DNA of 64,000 nt from Burkholderiales bacterium (lineage in GTDB: Bacteria; Pseudomonadota; Gammaproteobacteria; Burkholderiales; Burkholderiaceae_C). The stretch is taken from positions 1 through 64,000 of the forward strand of contig JANXYH010000003.1 in assembly GCA_025350145.1 (NCBI GenBank), given 5' to 3'. Positions 43,902-53,057 of this stretch are shown here, piece after piece; position 1 is the first letter of the stretch; each line of letters starts with the position of its first letter. A program made the translations under genes and the position numbers. The notes below the pieces were generated by a model. It was not told where the DNA came from, did no database searches, and saw only the letters and a list, made by a program, of their open reading frames with translations.

Positions 43902-45554
43902 ATGAACGCCGAGCCAATCTGCATCCTGGTCTGCGCCCTGGGCGGCGAGGGCGGCGGGGTGCTGGCCGAGTGGCTCTACGACTGTGCGGTGCTGGCCGGC
44001 CACAGCGCCCAGGCGACCTCGATCCCCGGCGTCGCCCAACGCACCGGCGCCACCACCTACTACATCGAGATCTGCCCCCTGCCCGACCACCAGCTCGGCG
44101 GACGCCGGCCGGTCTTCAGCCTCAACCCGGTGCCGGGCGGGATCGACCTGCTGGTGTCCTCCGAACTGCTGGAGACCGTGCGCCAGATCGGCGCCGGCAT
44201 GGCCAGCGCCGAGCGCAGTCTGGTCATCAGCTCCAGCAGCCGGGCCCTGACCGTGGCCGAGAAGATGACGCCCGGCGACGGCCGCCACAACGCCGCCGCG
44301 CTGCTGGCCACGCTGCAACGCCACGCCCGCGAGTGCCAGGTGCTGGACATGCCGGCGCTGGCGCTGGCCCAGCGCACCGCCGTCAGCGCGGTGCTGCTGG
44401 GCGCGATCGCCGGCAGCGGCCGGCTGCCCTTTGCGCGCAGCCTGTTCGAGGAGGCGATCCGGCGCAGCGGCAAGGGCGTCGACGCCAGCCTGCGCGGCTT
44501 TGCGGCGGCGTTTGCGGCGGTGGCGTCGAACCGGGCGCAGCAGGCCCAGGCCCAGGCCTATGCCCAAGCGTTGCTGGCGCCGGTCGCCGCCGCAGCCTCG
44601 ATGGCGTCTGGCGTCGATTCGTCAGCGGCGGCTGTGCCCGAGGCGCTGCGCAGCGCCCTGCCCGAGGCGGTCCACGCCATCGCCGCGCTCGGCCATGCGC
44701 GCCTGTGCGACTACCAAGACCCGGCCTACGCCGCGCTCTACCTGCAACGCTTGCAGGCGGTGGTGGCGGCCGAGCGCGCCGCCGACCCGGCCGCCGCCCA
44801 GGGCTGGGCGCTGAGCTGCGCGGCCGCGCGCTGGCTGGCGCTTTGGATGGCGTTCGACGACATCGTCCGCGTCGCCGCGCTAAAGGCCAGCGCCGCCCGC
44901 GCCCTGCGGGTGCGGCGCGAGGTCGGTGCCAGCGCCGACGAGGTGGTCAAGGTCTACGACCATTTCAAGCCCGGCGTGGCCGAGTTCGCCGCCCTGCTGC
45001 CGGCTGGCCTGGCGCGGCGCCTGACCGCCTGGGACGATCGCCGCCGTGGGCGCGGCCTGGAGCCCTGGGCGATGCCGATCAAGCTCGGCAGCCACACCGT
45101 GTTCGGGGCGCTGGCGCTGCGCATCCTGGCCAGCCTTAAGGGCCAGCGCCGTCGTGGCAGCCGCTTTGCGGTCGAGCAGGCGCTGATCCAGCGCTGGCTG
45201 GACGCCATCCAGCGCGGCGCCGCCGAATCCTGGGCGCTGGGCCATGCGCTGGCCGAGTGCGGCCGGCTGGTCAAGGGCTACGGCAGCACCAACGAGCGCG
45301 GCAAGGCCAACCTGCTGCACATCGCCGAGCAGTTGGCCGCTGCACGGGCCGGTGCCAGCGCCGCGCAACGCGCTGCCGCCGTCGCCGCGGCATGCCAGGC
45401 GGCCCTGGCCGACGACGCCGGCAGCGCCCTGGACGCGACGCTGGCCGCGCATGGCGCGCCAGCACGCCCGCTGCGCGCCCAGCCGATCCACTGGTACCGC
45501 AGACGACCCGCCCCGGCCGACGCTGCCGAGCCCGGCCGGGTCCGCCAGCACTAG
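43902..45554 (+). CDS. iorB: Indolepyruvate ferredoxin oxidoreductase, beta subunit, extended
   Basis: A 550-residue beta subunit. The first ~190 residues are the usual gamma-type oxidoreductase domain (VCALGGEGGGVLAEW, SIPGVAQRTGATTYYIE); the remaining ~350 residues match the DUF6537-type extension seen in proteobacterial IorB. It partners IorA. A GGAGG motif lies about 8 nt before the ATG and is partly covered by a small hairpin (CCGCA 43873-43877 with TGCGG 43886-43890), which could dampen initiation. Confidence 0.88.
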   Translation: MNAEPICILVCALGGEGGGVLAEWLYDCAVLAGHSAQATSIPGVAQRTGATTYYIEICPLPDHQLGGRRPVFSLNPVPGGIDLLVSSELLETVRQIGAGMASAERSLVISSSSRALTVAEKMTPGDGRHNAAALLATLQRHARECQVLDMPALALAQRTAVSAVLLGAIAGSGRLPFARSLFEEAIRRSGKGVDASLRGFAAAFAAVASNRAQQAQAQAYAQALLAPVAAAASMASGVDSSAAAVPEALRSALPEAVHAIAALGHARLCDYQDPAYAALYLQRLQAVVAAERAADPAAAQGWALSCAAARWLALWMAFDDIVRVAALKASAARALRVRREVGASADEVVKVYDHFKPGVAEFAALLPAGLARRLTAWDDRRRGRGLEPWAMPIKLGSHTVFGALALRILASLKGQRRRGSRFAVEQALIQRWLDAIQRGAAESWALGHALAECGRLVKGYGSTNERGKANLLHIAEQLAAARAGASAAQRAAAVAAACQAALADDAGSALDATLAAHGAPARPLRAQPIHWYRRRPAPADAAEPGRVRQH

Positions 45555-45672
45555 CACTGGCACCAGCGCTGTGGCCGACCTGCCGCCGCCCCGGCGCCTG
45601 GGAATTCCCTCTGCCCGGCGGCGCGGCTGTGGGCCGACAATTGCGGCCGCCGACAAACACCAGCCCCAGCCC

Positions 45673-46704
45673 ATGCAGCCCTTGCGCCTTGCCCCCTTGC
45701 TGTCCGCCACCCTGGTCGCAATCCTTGCGGCCAGCCCCGTAGCCCAGGCCCAGGACAAGCCCGTCACGCTCAAGCTGTCGAGCTGGGTGCCGGCCCAGCA
45801 TGCCCTCAACCCGGCCCTGCAGGCCTGGGCCGACAGCCTCAAGAAGGCCTCGGGCGGGAGCATCAACACCACCCTGTTCCCGGGCGAGCAGATGGGCAAG
45901 GCCTTCGACCACTACGACATGGCGCGCGACGGCATTGCCGACGTGGCCTACGTCAACCCGGGCTACCAGCCCGGCCGGTTCCCGATCTTTGCCGCCGCCT
46001 CGCTGCCCTTCATGGTCGCCAACGCCAAGGCCGGCTCGGCGGCGGTCGACGCCTGGTACCGCCAGTACGCCGCCAAGGAAATGAAGGACGTGCAGGTCTG
46101 CTTCGCCTTCGTCCACGACCCGGGCAGCCTGCACTCGCGCAAGAAGGTGGTGCTGCCCAGCGACATCAAGGGCATGAAGGTGCGGCCGGCCACCGCCACC
46201 ATCGGCCAAATGGTGACCGCCCTGGGCGGCACCAATGTGCAGAGTTCGGCGCCCGAGGCGCGCGACATGATCGAGCGCGGCGTGGCCGACGCGATCACCT
46301 TCCCCTGGGGCTCGCTGGGCCTGTTCGGGATCGACAAGGTGGTCAGCTTCCACATCGACGTGCCGCTGTACGTGACCCCGTTCGTCTGGGTCATCAACAA
46401 GGACAAGTACGCCGCGCTGTCGGCCGGCCAGAAGAAGGCGGTCGACGAGCACTGCACCAGCGAGTGGGCCGAAAAGGTTGGCTCGGCCTGGGCCGATTTC
46501 GAGTTCGCCGGCCGGGCCAAGGTGGCCGCGCTGCCCGGCCACGAAGTGGTCAAGCTCAATCCCGAGCAGCTTGACGCCTGGCGCAAGGCCGTGGCGCCGG
46601 TCAACGAGCAGTGGGCCGAGGCCGTGAAAAAAGCCGGCGCCGACCCCAAGCAGGTGCTCGACAGCCTGAACCAGTCGCTGCAGAAGTACAAGTCGCACCT
46701 CTGA
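45673..46704 (+). CDS. dctP: TRAP transporter binding protein, DctP family
   Basis: A 343-residue periplasmic receptor of a TRAP transporter. The signal peptide ends near AQAQD (about residue 27). Family features are LKLSSWVPAQHALNPALQAWADSL, the FPGEQMGKA loop and the ligand-contact Arg in KGMKVRPATATIGQM. It is followed at once by the small and large membrane subunits, giving a complete DctPQM system for a carboxylate or related acid. Its position after iorAB makes an aryl- or keto-acid ligand conceivable, but nothing in the sequence proves it. Confidence 0.92.
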   Translation: MQPLRLAPLLSATLVAILAASPVAQAQDKPVTLKLSSWVPAQHALNPALQAWADSLKKASGGSINTTLFPGEQMGKAFDHYDMARDGIADVAYVNPGYQPGRFPIFAAASLPFMVANAKAGSAAVDAWYRQYAAKEMKDVQVCFAFVHDPGSLHSRKKVVLPSDIKGMKVRPATATIGQMVTALGGTNVQSSAPEARDMIERGVADAITFPWGSLGLFGIDKVVSFHIDVPLYVTPFVWVINKDKYAALSAGQKKAVDEHCTSEWAEKVGSAWADFEFAGRAKVAALPGHEVVKLNPEQLDAWRKAVAPVNEQWAEAVKKAGADPKQVLDSLNQSLQKYKSHL

Positions 46705-46707
46705 CCC

Positions 46708-47253
46708 ATGGCCGGACTGGGCCTGGCCGCACCCGCCCAAGCGCGCGGCCTGGCCGACAAAATCATCCATGCCATTGAGTGGCTGGCGGCCACCTTTGTC
46801 GGCATCGTCGCGGCCGACATCTTCATTTCGGTGCTGCTGCGCAAGTTCTTCAACACCAGCATCCCCGACAGCTACGACCTGGGCCGCAACCTGCTGGGCA
46901 TCCTGATCTTCTGGGGCATTGCCGCCACCAGCTACCGCGGCGGCCACATCACCGTGGACCTGCTCTGGACCAGTGCCGGTCCGCGGATGAAGCGCTTCAT
47001 CGACGTGTTCGCGACCCTGGTGCTGCTGTTCGTGGTCACGGTCCAGACCATCATGCTGTTCGACAAGGTCAGCAACACCTGGCGCGACAACGTCCAGAGC
47101 TACGACCTGAACCTGCCGATCTGGCCGATGTTCGCGGTCGCCTGGGCCGGCGATGTCTGCGCCGTGGTGCTGATCGCGGTGCGCGCCTGGCGACTGGTGT
47201 TCAACCCCGAGCTGCTGCATGACGAGCATGCCGAAGACCGTGTCAGCGAATAG
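46708..47253 (+). CDS. dctQ: TRAP transporter small permease, DctQ family
   Basis: The 181-residue small inner-membrane subunit with four predicted membrane segments. The family pattern is visible in NLLGILIFWGIAATSYRGGHITVDLLW. It starts 3 nt after dctP and ends 3 nt before dctM. Its role is to bridge the binding protein and the large sodium-coupled subunit. Confidence 0.92.
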   Translation: MAGLGLAAPAQARGLADKIIHAIEWLAATFVGIVAADIFISVLLRKFFNTSIPDSYDLGRNLLGILIFWGIAATSYRGGHITVDLLWTSAGPRMKRFIDVFATLVLLFVVTVQTIMLFDKVSNTWRDNVQSYDLNLPIWPMFAVAWAGDVCAVVLIAVRAWRLVFNPELLHDEHAEDRVSE

Positions 47254-47256
47254 ACC

Positions 47257-48564
47257 ATGGATCTGAACACCGACGTGGTGGCGGTCGGCGGCTTCGTCGT
47301 CCTGTTCGTGCTGATGCTGCTGCGCGTGCCGGTGGGCATGGCGATGGGCCTGGTCGGGGTGGTCGGCTACAGCCTGATCGCCGGCAGCGGCCCGGCGCTC
47401 AAGCTGGTCGGCCAGACCTCGATGCGCACGGTCACCGACTACACCTTTGGCGTGATCCCGATGTTCATGCTGATGGGCGCCTTCGTCTCGGTCTCGGGCG
47501 TCAGCCGCGAGCTGTTCCGCGCCGCCAACGCCTGCGTCGGCCATTTGCGCGGCGGCCTGGGCATGGCCACGGTGATGGCCTGCGGCGGCTTTGCCGCGAT
47601 CTGCGGCTCGTCGGTGGCCACCGCCGCCACCTTCTCCACCGTGGCCTACCCGGAGATGCGCCGCTACGGCTACCCGCAGTCGTTCTCGACCGGGGTGATC
47701 GCCGCCGGTGGCACGCTCGGGGCGATGCTGCCGCCGTCGACCGTGCTGGCGGTCTACGCCGTCATCACCCAGCAGGACATCGGCAAGCTCTTCATGGCCG
47801 GGGTGCTGCCCGGGCTGCTGGCGATGACGATGTACGTCGCCACCATCGGCATCATCGTCTGGGTCGCGCCGAAGATGCTGCCGGCGGGTGCGCCGCGGCC
47901 CTGGAGCGAACGCATCGTCGCGCTCAAGGATGTCTGGCCCTCGCTGCTGTTGTTCGCCTTCGTCATCGGCGGGCTCTACGGCGGCCTGTTCACCCCGACC
48001 GAGGCCGGCGGCATGGGTGCCGGCGGCGCCTTCTTGCTCGGCATCCTGCGCCGCAAGCTCGACCGCGCCGGCATCCGCAGCGCGCTGCTGCAGGCCACCC
48101 GCACGGCGGCTGCGGTGTTCACCGTGCTGATCGGCGCGCTGCTGTTCGGCTACTTCCTGACGATCACCCAGACCCCGCAGAAGCTCACCGCCTTCGTCAC
48201 CGGCCTGGGCCTGAACCGCTACACCGTGCTGGCCCTGATCATGGTCATGTACCTGGTGCTGGGCTGCCTGATGGACGCGATGGCGATGATCATCCTGACC
48301 GTGCCGATCATCTTCCCGGTCATCACCCAGCTCGGCTTCGACCCGATCTGGTTCGGCGTGATCATTGTCATGACGGTCGAACTGGGCCTGATCCACCCGC
48401 CGGTGGGCATGAACGTGTTCGTCATCAAGAGCGTGGTCAAGGACGTGAGTTTCACCACCATCTTCAAGGGCGTGCTGCCGTTCGTCGCCACCGACATCCT
48501 GCGGCTGGTGATCCTGATCAGCTTCCCGGCGATCGCGCTGTGGCTGCCGGGGCGCATGGGCTGA
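47257..48564 (+). CDS. dctM: TRAP transporter large permease, DctM family
   Basis: The 435-residue large subunit that forms the sodium-coupled translocation path, with about 12 hydrophobic segments. Characteristic stretches are VPVGMAMGLVGVVGYSL, GGFAAICGSSVATAATFSTV, GTLGAMLPPSTVLAVYAV and LGLIHPPVGMNVFVI. It completes the TRAP operon. The 219 nt after it, up to the diguanylate cyclase, hold no gene that I can support. Confidence 0.94.
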   Translation: MDLNTDVVAVGGFVVLFVLMLLRVPVGMAMGLVGVVGYSLIAGSGPALKLVGQTSMRTVTDYTFGVIPMFMLMGAFVSVSGVSRELFRAANACVGHLRGGLGMATVMACGGFAAICGSSVATAATFSTVAYPEMRRYGYPQSFSTGVIAAGGTLGAMLPPSTVLAVYAVITQQDIGKLFMAGVLPGLLAMTMYVATIGIIVWVAPKMLPAGAPRPWSERIVALKDVWPSLLLFAFVIGGLYGGLFTPTEAGGMGAGGAFLLGILRRKLDRAGIRSALLQATRTAAAVFTVLIGALLFGYFLTITQTPQKLTAFVTGLGLNRYTVLALIMVMYLVLGCLMDAMAMIILTVPIIFPVITQLGFDPIWFGVIIVMTVELGLIHPPVGMNVFVIKSVVKDVSFTTIFKGVLPFVATDILRLVILISFPAIALWLPGRMG

Positions 48565-48783
48565 CGCGGCCGTCTTGCCCGGACTGGATCGCTGGCGCGC
48601 TCGGCGTCAGGGCAGGGCCGGACTGCAATCGTTCGGTTTGCCAGGCTCAAGCTCGGCGCGGCGGCTCCGATAAGCAGGAGGTGGCGACGCGACAGCGATG
48701 GGCCGGCGACCCAACCGATGTTGGCCGAGCCGCAGCGTCCTGAGCGCCACCCCAACCTTTCACCTTAGCCGCCACACTCCGCC

Positions 48784-49812
48784 ATGTCCGAGCTGATAGA
48801 CCACCTGGCCCGCTTGACCCGCTTGCGCGACGGCGATGTGCTTGATGTCATGCTCGCCGGGCTGACACGTGAGTTGCTGCAATGCCAGGCCATCGCCATC
48901 CACCGGCTGGTGGCCGATGGCAGCACCCGGCGCTGGCTGACCACCGCCCGGGCCAGCGCCGATGGGTCTGCGCCGCTGGGCGTGTCGACATCGCCGACCC
49001 ACCAGTTGCCCGACTTGGACGACCGCCCGCAATGGCGCGACTGCCTGCTCGAATCACGCACCCACGAGTTGCCCGGCGACCAGCACACCAGCCTGCACCC
49101 GCTGACTGCGACCGATGAGACCGTGGGCGTGATGGAGATCACCAGCATGCCGCCACCGGGCGACGTGCAGCAACGCATGACCAGCAGCCTGCTCGGCTTC
49201 TACCGCCAGTTGCGCGGCCTGATCGACGAGAACGAGCGCGACTCGCTGACCGGCCTGCTCAACCGCAAGACCTTCGACGAGACCTTCGTCCGCGCCACCA
49301 ACGATGTCGCCACCCTGGTGGACGACCCTGCCGAAATCGATGGCAACCGACGCGATGAATCGGCGGCCCTGCAGGGCTGGCTGGCGATGGTCGACATTGA
49401 CCATTTCAAGCGCGTCAACGACACCCATGGCCACCTGATCGGCGACGAGGTGCTGCTGCTGGTGGCGCAGCAGATGCGCGGCAGCTTCCGCTACTGCGAC
49501 CGGCTCTACCGCTTCGGTGGCGAGGAGTTCGTGGTGTTGCTGCGCTGCCCCTCGGGCGACGAGGCGATGCAGGCCTTCGAGCGGCTGCGCGCCAACATCG
49601 AGGCGTTTGCGTTTCCGCAGGTCGGACGCCTGACGGTGAGCGTCGGCTACACCGCCATCAACGCCGACGACATGCCCAGCACCGCGCTGGAGCGGGCCGA
49701 TCAGGCGGTGTATTTCGCCAAGGAGAACGGCCGCAATCTGGCGGTCAATTACGCCGACCTGGCCGTGGTCGAGGACAGCGGCGCAGTGCGCGGCGGGATC
49801 GAAATGTTCTGA
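48784..49812 (+). CDS. Diguanylate cyclase (GGDEF)
   Basis: A 342-residue enzyme making cyclic di-GMP. The first ~150 residues look like a GAF-type sensor (LLQCQAIAIHRLVADGS, then TATDETVGVMEI). The GGDEF domain begins at RDSLTGLLNRKTF, has DIDHFKRVNDTHGHLIGDEV and an intact GGEEF active site at about residue 246. An allosteric RxxD inhibitory site (RYCD) lies five residues before it, so product inhibition is likely. No membrane segment is seen. The gene is single and precedes the aroG leader. Confidence 0.93.
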   Translation: MSELIDHLARLTRLRDGDVLDVMLAGLTRELLQCQAIAIHRLVADGSTRRWLTTARASADGSAPLGVSTSPTHQLPDLDDRPQWRDCLLESRTHELPGDQHTSLHPLTATDETVGVMEITSMPPPGDVQQRMTSSLLGFYRQLRGLIDENERDSLTGLLNRKTFDETFVRATNDVATLVDDPAEIDGNRRDESAALQGWLAMVDIDHFKRVNDTHGHLIGDEVLLLVAQQMRGSFRYCDRLYRFGGEEFVVLLRCPSGDEAMQAFERLRANIEAFAFPQVGRLTVSVGYTAINADDMPSTALERADQAVYFAKENGRNLAVNYADLAVVEDSGAVRGGIEMF

Positions 49813-49872
49813 GCGCCGCCCGCGCCTGAACCGGGGCTGAGCCGCAAGCCGCCCGTGCTACATTGCCCGCCG

Positions 49873-49941
49873 ATGCGCCCCGCCCGATTTTTCTTGGCCT
49901 TCTTTGGGTTCTCGCCCCTGACCGGCGGCTGTAGAAGTTGA
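49873..49941 (+). CDS. Phenylalanine-rich leader peptide of aroG
   Basis: A 22-codon frame beginning MRPARFFLAFFGF and ending in TGA. Five of the first 13 codons are Phe (TTT, TTC, TTC, TTT, TTC), a pattern like the E. coli pheL leader. The frame ends 32 nt before an intrinsic terminator hairpin and 109 nt before the DAHP synthase gene. Codons for Thr-Gly-Gly late in the frame (49922-49928, CCGGCGG) are exactly complementary to the terminator's 5' arm, as expected for an antiterminator. No good Shine-Dalgarno precedes the ATG, the weakest point. The role proposed is to sense charged tRNA-Phe and set aroG transcription. Confidence 0.72.
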   Translation: MRPARFFLAFFGFSPLTGGCRS

Positions 49942-49981
49942 AGCGCGCATCGCGAACAACGCCCCCTCAGCACACCGCCGG
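49922..49981 (+). promoter_or_regulatory. Antiterminator pairing in the aroG leader
   Basis: CCGGCGG at 49922-49928 can pair over seven bases with CCGCCGG at 49975-49981, which contains the 5' arm of the terminator, so the two structures exclude each other. A further upstream CCGCCG (49867-49872) can pair with CGGCGG (49923-49928) as a protector stem. A ribosome stalled on the Phe codons would leave 49922-49928 free and favour read-through. This is the layout of classical attenuators, deduced here by hand pairing. Confidence 0.62.
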
Positions 49982-50001
49982 CAGCCCTGGCGGTTTTTTT
50001 T
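49974..50001 (+). terminator. Intrinsic terminator (attenuator) upstream of aroG
   Basis: A hairpin ACCGCC (49974-49979) with GGCGGT (49989-49994), 9-nt loop, followed by a run of eight T (49994-50001) ahead of the aroG start at 50051. It lies after the leader stop and before the gene, where an attenuator belongs. A T run of this length is rare in this GC-rich window. Confidence 0.78.
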
Positions 50002-50050
50002 CGCCGCGCGCGCCCGCAATTTCCGCCCGCCGCCACCAGCGACCCAGACC

Positions 50051-51187
50051 ATGAGCACGCCACAGCCCCAAGCCAACCCGGCCCAGAGCGGCCCCAGCTA
50101 CGCCCTGAGCGAGCGCACCAGCCAGACCGACGACCAGCGGATCAAGGAGGTGACACCGCTGCCGCCGCCCGAGCACCTGATCCGCTTCTTTCCGATTGCC
50201 GGCAGCGCCATCGAGGCCCTGATCAGTGGCACCCGCCGGGCCGTGCGCAACATCATGGATGGCAGCGACGACCGGCTGCTGGTGGTCATCGGGCCCTGCT
50301 CGATCCACGACCCGGGGGCGGCACTGGACTACGCCCGGCGCCTCTTGGCCGAGCGCCGGAAGTACGCCGACACGCTGGAGATCGTGATGCGCGCGTACTT
50401 CGAGAAGCCACGCACCACGGTCGGCTGGAAGGGCCTGATCAACGACCCCTACCTGGACGAGAGCTACCGCATCGACGAGGGCCTGCGAATCGCGCGGCAG
50501 TTGCTGGTCGACATCAGCCGCTTGGGGGTGCCGGCCGGCAGCGAGTTCCTCGACGTGATCAGCCCGCAGTACATCGGCGACCTGATCGCCTGGGGTGCGA
50601 TCGGCGCGCGCACGACCGAGAGCCAGGTCCACCGCGAACTGGCCTCGGGCCTGTCGGCGCCGATTGGCTTCAAGAACGGCACCGACGGCAATTTGAAGAT
50701 CGCCAGCGACGCGATCCAGGCCGCTGCCGGGCCGCACCACTTCCTGTCGGTGCACAAGAACGGCCAGGTGGCGATCGTCCAGACCCAGGGCAACCCCGAC
50801 TGCCACGTCATCCTGCGGGGCGGCAAGACGCCCAACTATGACGCCGCCAGCGTCAGCGCCGCCTGCGCCGAGCTCAAGTCGGCCAGGCTGCCCTGCCGGC
50901 TGATGGTCGATTGCAGCCATGCCAACAGCAGCAAACAGCACCAGCGTCAGATCGATGTGGCGCGTGACATCGCCGGCCAGATCGGTGCCGGTCAGCGCTG
51001 CATCTTCGGCGTGATGGTCGAGAGCCACCTGGTCGCCGGGGCGCAGAAGTTCAGTCCCGGCAAGGACGACCCGAGCGGCCTGGCCTATGGCCAGAGCATC
51101 ACCGATGCCTGTCTGGGCTGGGACGATTCGCTGGCCGTGCTGGCGACCCTGTCCGACGCGGTCAAGGCGCGGCGCGAGCTGCGCTGA
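50051..51187 (+). CDS. aroG: 3-Deoxy-7-phosphoheptulonate synthase (DAHP synthase)
   Basis: Class I-alpha DAHP synthase (378 residues), the first enzyme of the shikimate pathway, condensing PEP with erythrose 4-phosphate. Motifs are VVIGPCSIHD, RAYFEKPRTTVGWKGLINDP, GARTTESQVHRELASGLSAP, GFKNGTDG and the metal ligands in MVDCSHANSSKQ and GVMVESHL. The assignment of feedback type cannot be made safely from sequence, but the Phe-rich leader argues for control by phenylalanine. The ATG at 50051 has no strong Shine-Dalgarno. The gene is followed by a 14-bp palindrome and a convergent gene. Confidence 0.95.
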   Translation: MSTPQPQANPAQSGPSYALSERTSQTDDQRIKEVTPLPPPEHLIRFFPIAGSAIEALISGTRRAVRNIMDGSDDRLLVVIGPCSIHDPGAALDYARRLLAERRKYADTLEIVMRAYFEKPRTTVGWKGLINDPYLDESYRIDEGLRIARQLLVDISRLGVPAGSEFLDVISPQYIGDLIAWGAIGARTTESQVHRELASGLSAPIGFKNGTDGNLKIASDAIQAAAGPHHFLSVHKNGQVAIVQTQGNPDCHVILRGGKTPNYDAASVSAACAELKSARLPCRLMVDCSHANSSKQHQRQIDVARDIAGQIGAGQRCIFGVMVESHLVAGAQKFSPGKDDPSGLAYGQSITDACLGWDDSLAVLATLSDAVKARRELR

Positions 51188-51200
51188 GGCTGGCGACGGG

Positions 51201-51214
51201 TGTCAGGCCTGACA
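51201..51214. terminator. Perfect palindrome between convergent genes
   Basis: TGTCAGGCCTGACA is a 14-bp perfect palindrome in the 35 nt between the ends of aroG and the convergent TonB-C-like gene. As RNA it could fold on either strand, but it lacks a T run. It could mark a bidirectional 3' end or be a protein-binding site. Confidence 0.35.
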
Positions 51215-51222
51215 GCCAGGGC

Positions 51223-51693
51223 TCAGCGCTGGCCTTCGGTCAGCGAATCGAGCTGGAAATTTCCACCTTTGTCGACCAGCCAGATTTCGCTGAAGGTGAC
51301 TTTCTCGCCCAGCTTTGAGGGCGGCGGAAACGGCCCGACCTTGCGGATCATCGACAGGATCCAGGGCCCGACCTCGGGTGCAGCGGGCGGTCTGACGATC
51401 CGCGTGTCGGTGATCTTGCCCTCGGCGTCAACATCAACCTCGACGATCGCCACGCCGTAGAGCAAGGGCGGCATCTTGCCGCGGTAGATGCGCATCGGGA
51501 ACGACGCGTAGACATGCTTGGCGGCGTCGCGGCGGTAGTCGGCGTCGGAGTCGGCCAGGCTGGGCAGGCCGGCGGCGGGCATGGGCGCTGGCACCATTGC
51601 GAACTGCGCGCATGCGCTGGCCGCCGCCATGGCCAGCGCGCCGAGCAACACGGCGGCACGTAGACCTGGGGCAAACGCGGATCGGCGGCGCAT
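51223..51693 (-). CDS. Secreted protein with TonB C-terminal-like domain
   Basis: A 156-residue exported protein. The N-terminus MRRRSAFAPGLRAAVLLGAL ends in a hydrophobic core and an ASACAQ region, compatible with a signal peptide or lipoprotein signal. The mature part contains YGVAIVEVDVDAEGKITDTRIVRPP, matching the TonB C-terminal/energy-transducer fold, but it lacks the N-terminal transmembrane anchor and Pro-rich span of a real TonB. Function is unknown. The start at 51693 is chosen because the signal-like segment follows; the frame extends further upstream. Confidence 0.72.
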   Translation of the reverse strand: MRRRSAFAPGLRAAVLLGALAMAAASACAQFAMVPAPMPAAGLPSLADSDADYRRDAAKHVYASFPMRIYRGKMPPLLYGVAIVEVDVDAEGKITDTRIVRPPAAPEVGPWILSMIRKVGPFPPPSKLGEKVTFSEIWLVDKGGNFQLDSLTEGQR

Positions 51694-51801
51694 GACGATC
51701 AAGTGTAGTTGCGCCTCAGATACGCAAGGCGTGACGTATTGCGCCGACCGCATGAATGTGAAAGTGTTCCGCGATCTGGGGCGCGCCCCGCACCTTGGCC
51801 G

Positions 51802-52764
51802 TCAACGCAGCCAGCCCTTGCGGCGGAAATAGATGAACGGCGCAGCCACTGAAGCGGCCATCAACGCCAGCGCAAATGGGTAGCCCCAGGCCCAGTCCAG
51901 CTCGGGGATGGCCTTGAAGTTCATGCCGTAGATGCTGGCAATCAACGTCGGCGGCAGCAAAGCGACGCTGGCGACCGAGAAGATCTTGATGATTTTGTTC
52001 TGGTTGATGTTGATGAAACCGACTGTCGCGTCCATCAGGAAGTTGATCTTGTCGAACAAGAAGGCGGTGTGCGAATCCAGCGAGTCGATGTCACGCAAGA
52101 TTTGCCGCGCCTCCTCGAACTGCTCGGCACCCAGCATGCGGCTGCGCATCATGAAGCTCAGCGCCCGGCGCGTGTCCATGACGTTGCGCCGGATCCGGCC
52201 ATTCAGGTCTTCTTCCTTGGCAATGGCCGAAAGCGCCGCACCCGCAGCCTGGTCGTCGACATCCTGCTTCAATACCCTTGCGCTGACCTTCTCCAGGCTG
52301 TCGTAGATGCCCTCCAGCGCGTCGGCGGAGTATTCGGCGTCGGCGTCATAGAGTTTGAGCAGCACGTCCTTGGCATCGCTGATCAGTGCCGGCGTGCGGC
52401 GCGCGCGCAGCCGCAGCAGCCTGAACACCGGCAGGTCTTCGGCATGGACGGAGAACAGTACGCCGGCCTTGAGAATGAAGGCCACCCGCACGTTGCGCGG
52501 GGTGATGTCGTCATCGATCAGGAAGTCTGACCGGATGTGCAACTCACCGTTGTCCTCCTCGTAGAAGCGGGCGGACTCTTCGAGATCATCGTCAACGATG
52601 TCATCGGGGATGCTCAGGCCGAAGCGGCTGGCGATCCAGGCCTTTTGTTCGGTCGAGGGCGCCTCCAGGTCGACCCACACCGGCTGCACCTCGGCCAGCG
52701 ACTCGGGCCGGTCGATTTCCTGCTGCACAAGTCGTCCGCTGGCGAGTGCAAACACATTGAGCAT
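51802..52764 (-). CDS. corA: CorA-family magnesium/metal transporter
   Basis: A 320-residue CorA-type divalent cation channel. A large cytoplasmic N-terminal domain is followed by two C-terminal membrane segments joined by the selectivity motif YGMNF (IASIYGMNFKAIPELDW), then a short basic tail (YFRRKGWLR). GGAG lies 7 nt before the ATG at 52764. It is expected to take up Mg2+ (possibly Co2+/Ni2+) into the cytoplasm. The ~290 nt upstream hold no other gene that I can support. Confidence 0.92.
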   Translation of the reverse strand: MLNVFALASGRLVQQEIDRPESLAEVQPVWVDLEAPSTEQKAWIASRFGLSIPDDIVDDDLEESARFYEEDNGELHIRSDFLIDDDITPRNVRVAFILKAGVLFSVHAEDLPVFRLLRLRARRTPALISDAKDVLLKLYDADAEYSADALEGIYDSLEKVSARVLKQDVDDQAAGAALSAIAKEEDLNGRIRRNVMDTRRALSFMMRSRMLGAEQFEEARQILRDIDSLDSHTAFLFDKINFLMDATVGFININQNKIIKIFSVASVALLPPTLIASIYGMNFKAIPELDWAWGYPFALALMAASVAAPFIYFRRKGWLR

Positions 52765-53057
52765 CGTGGTCTCCAGCCCAAGTGGGGCGCCACCAAGGGC
52801 TGCGCCAAAGGGCTGCACTCGGCGTTGATCGGACGAGGCGTCTGGGGCGACTTTGGCGCCGCAGACCGGGAGGGGGCGACCATCGCGCCCCGTACCGGCC
52901 GATCAAGGCCTGGAACTGGAGCGGACGGTCAGCGAGGCTGACTCGGGTCCAACACGTGGCTCCGTTGCGAAGAAGGGCCAATTATGGCATCGGGCCTCGC
53001 GATCAGAGCCGCCCGCCAGGGGCCTTGGACCGGACCGCCGGCGCCATGCCAAAGGCC

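Noticed and set aside
45271-48396. A 1041-codon minus-strand open frame opposite iorB and the TRAP genes
   Set aside because: The composition is dominated by His, Asp, Gln and Gly with no domain pattern, while the plus strand encodes complete IorB, DctP, DctQ and DctM.
51223-51693. TonB energy transducer
   Set aside because: It lacks the N-terminal anchor and Pro-rich span, and no ExbB/ExbD is near. It is annotated only as having a TonB-C-like domain.
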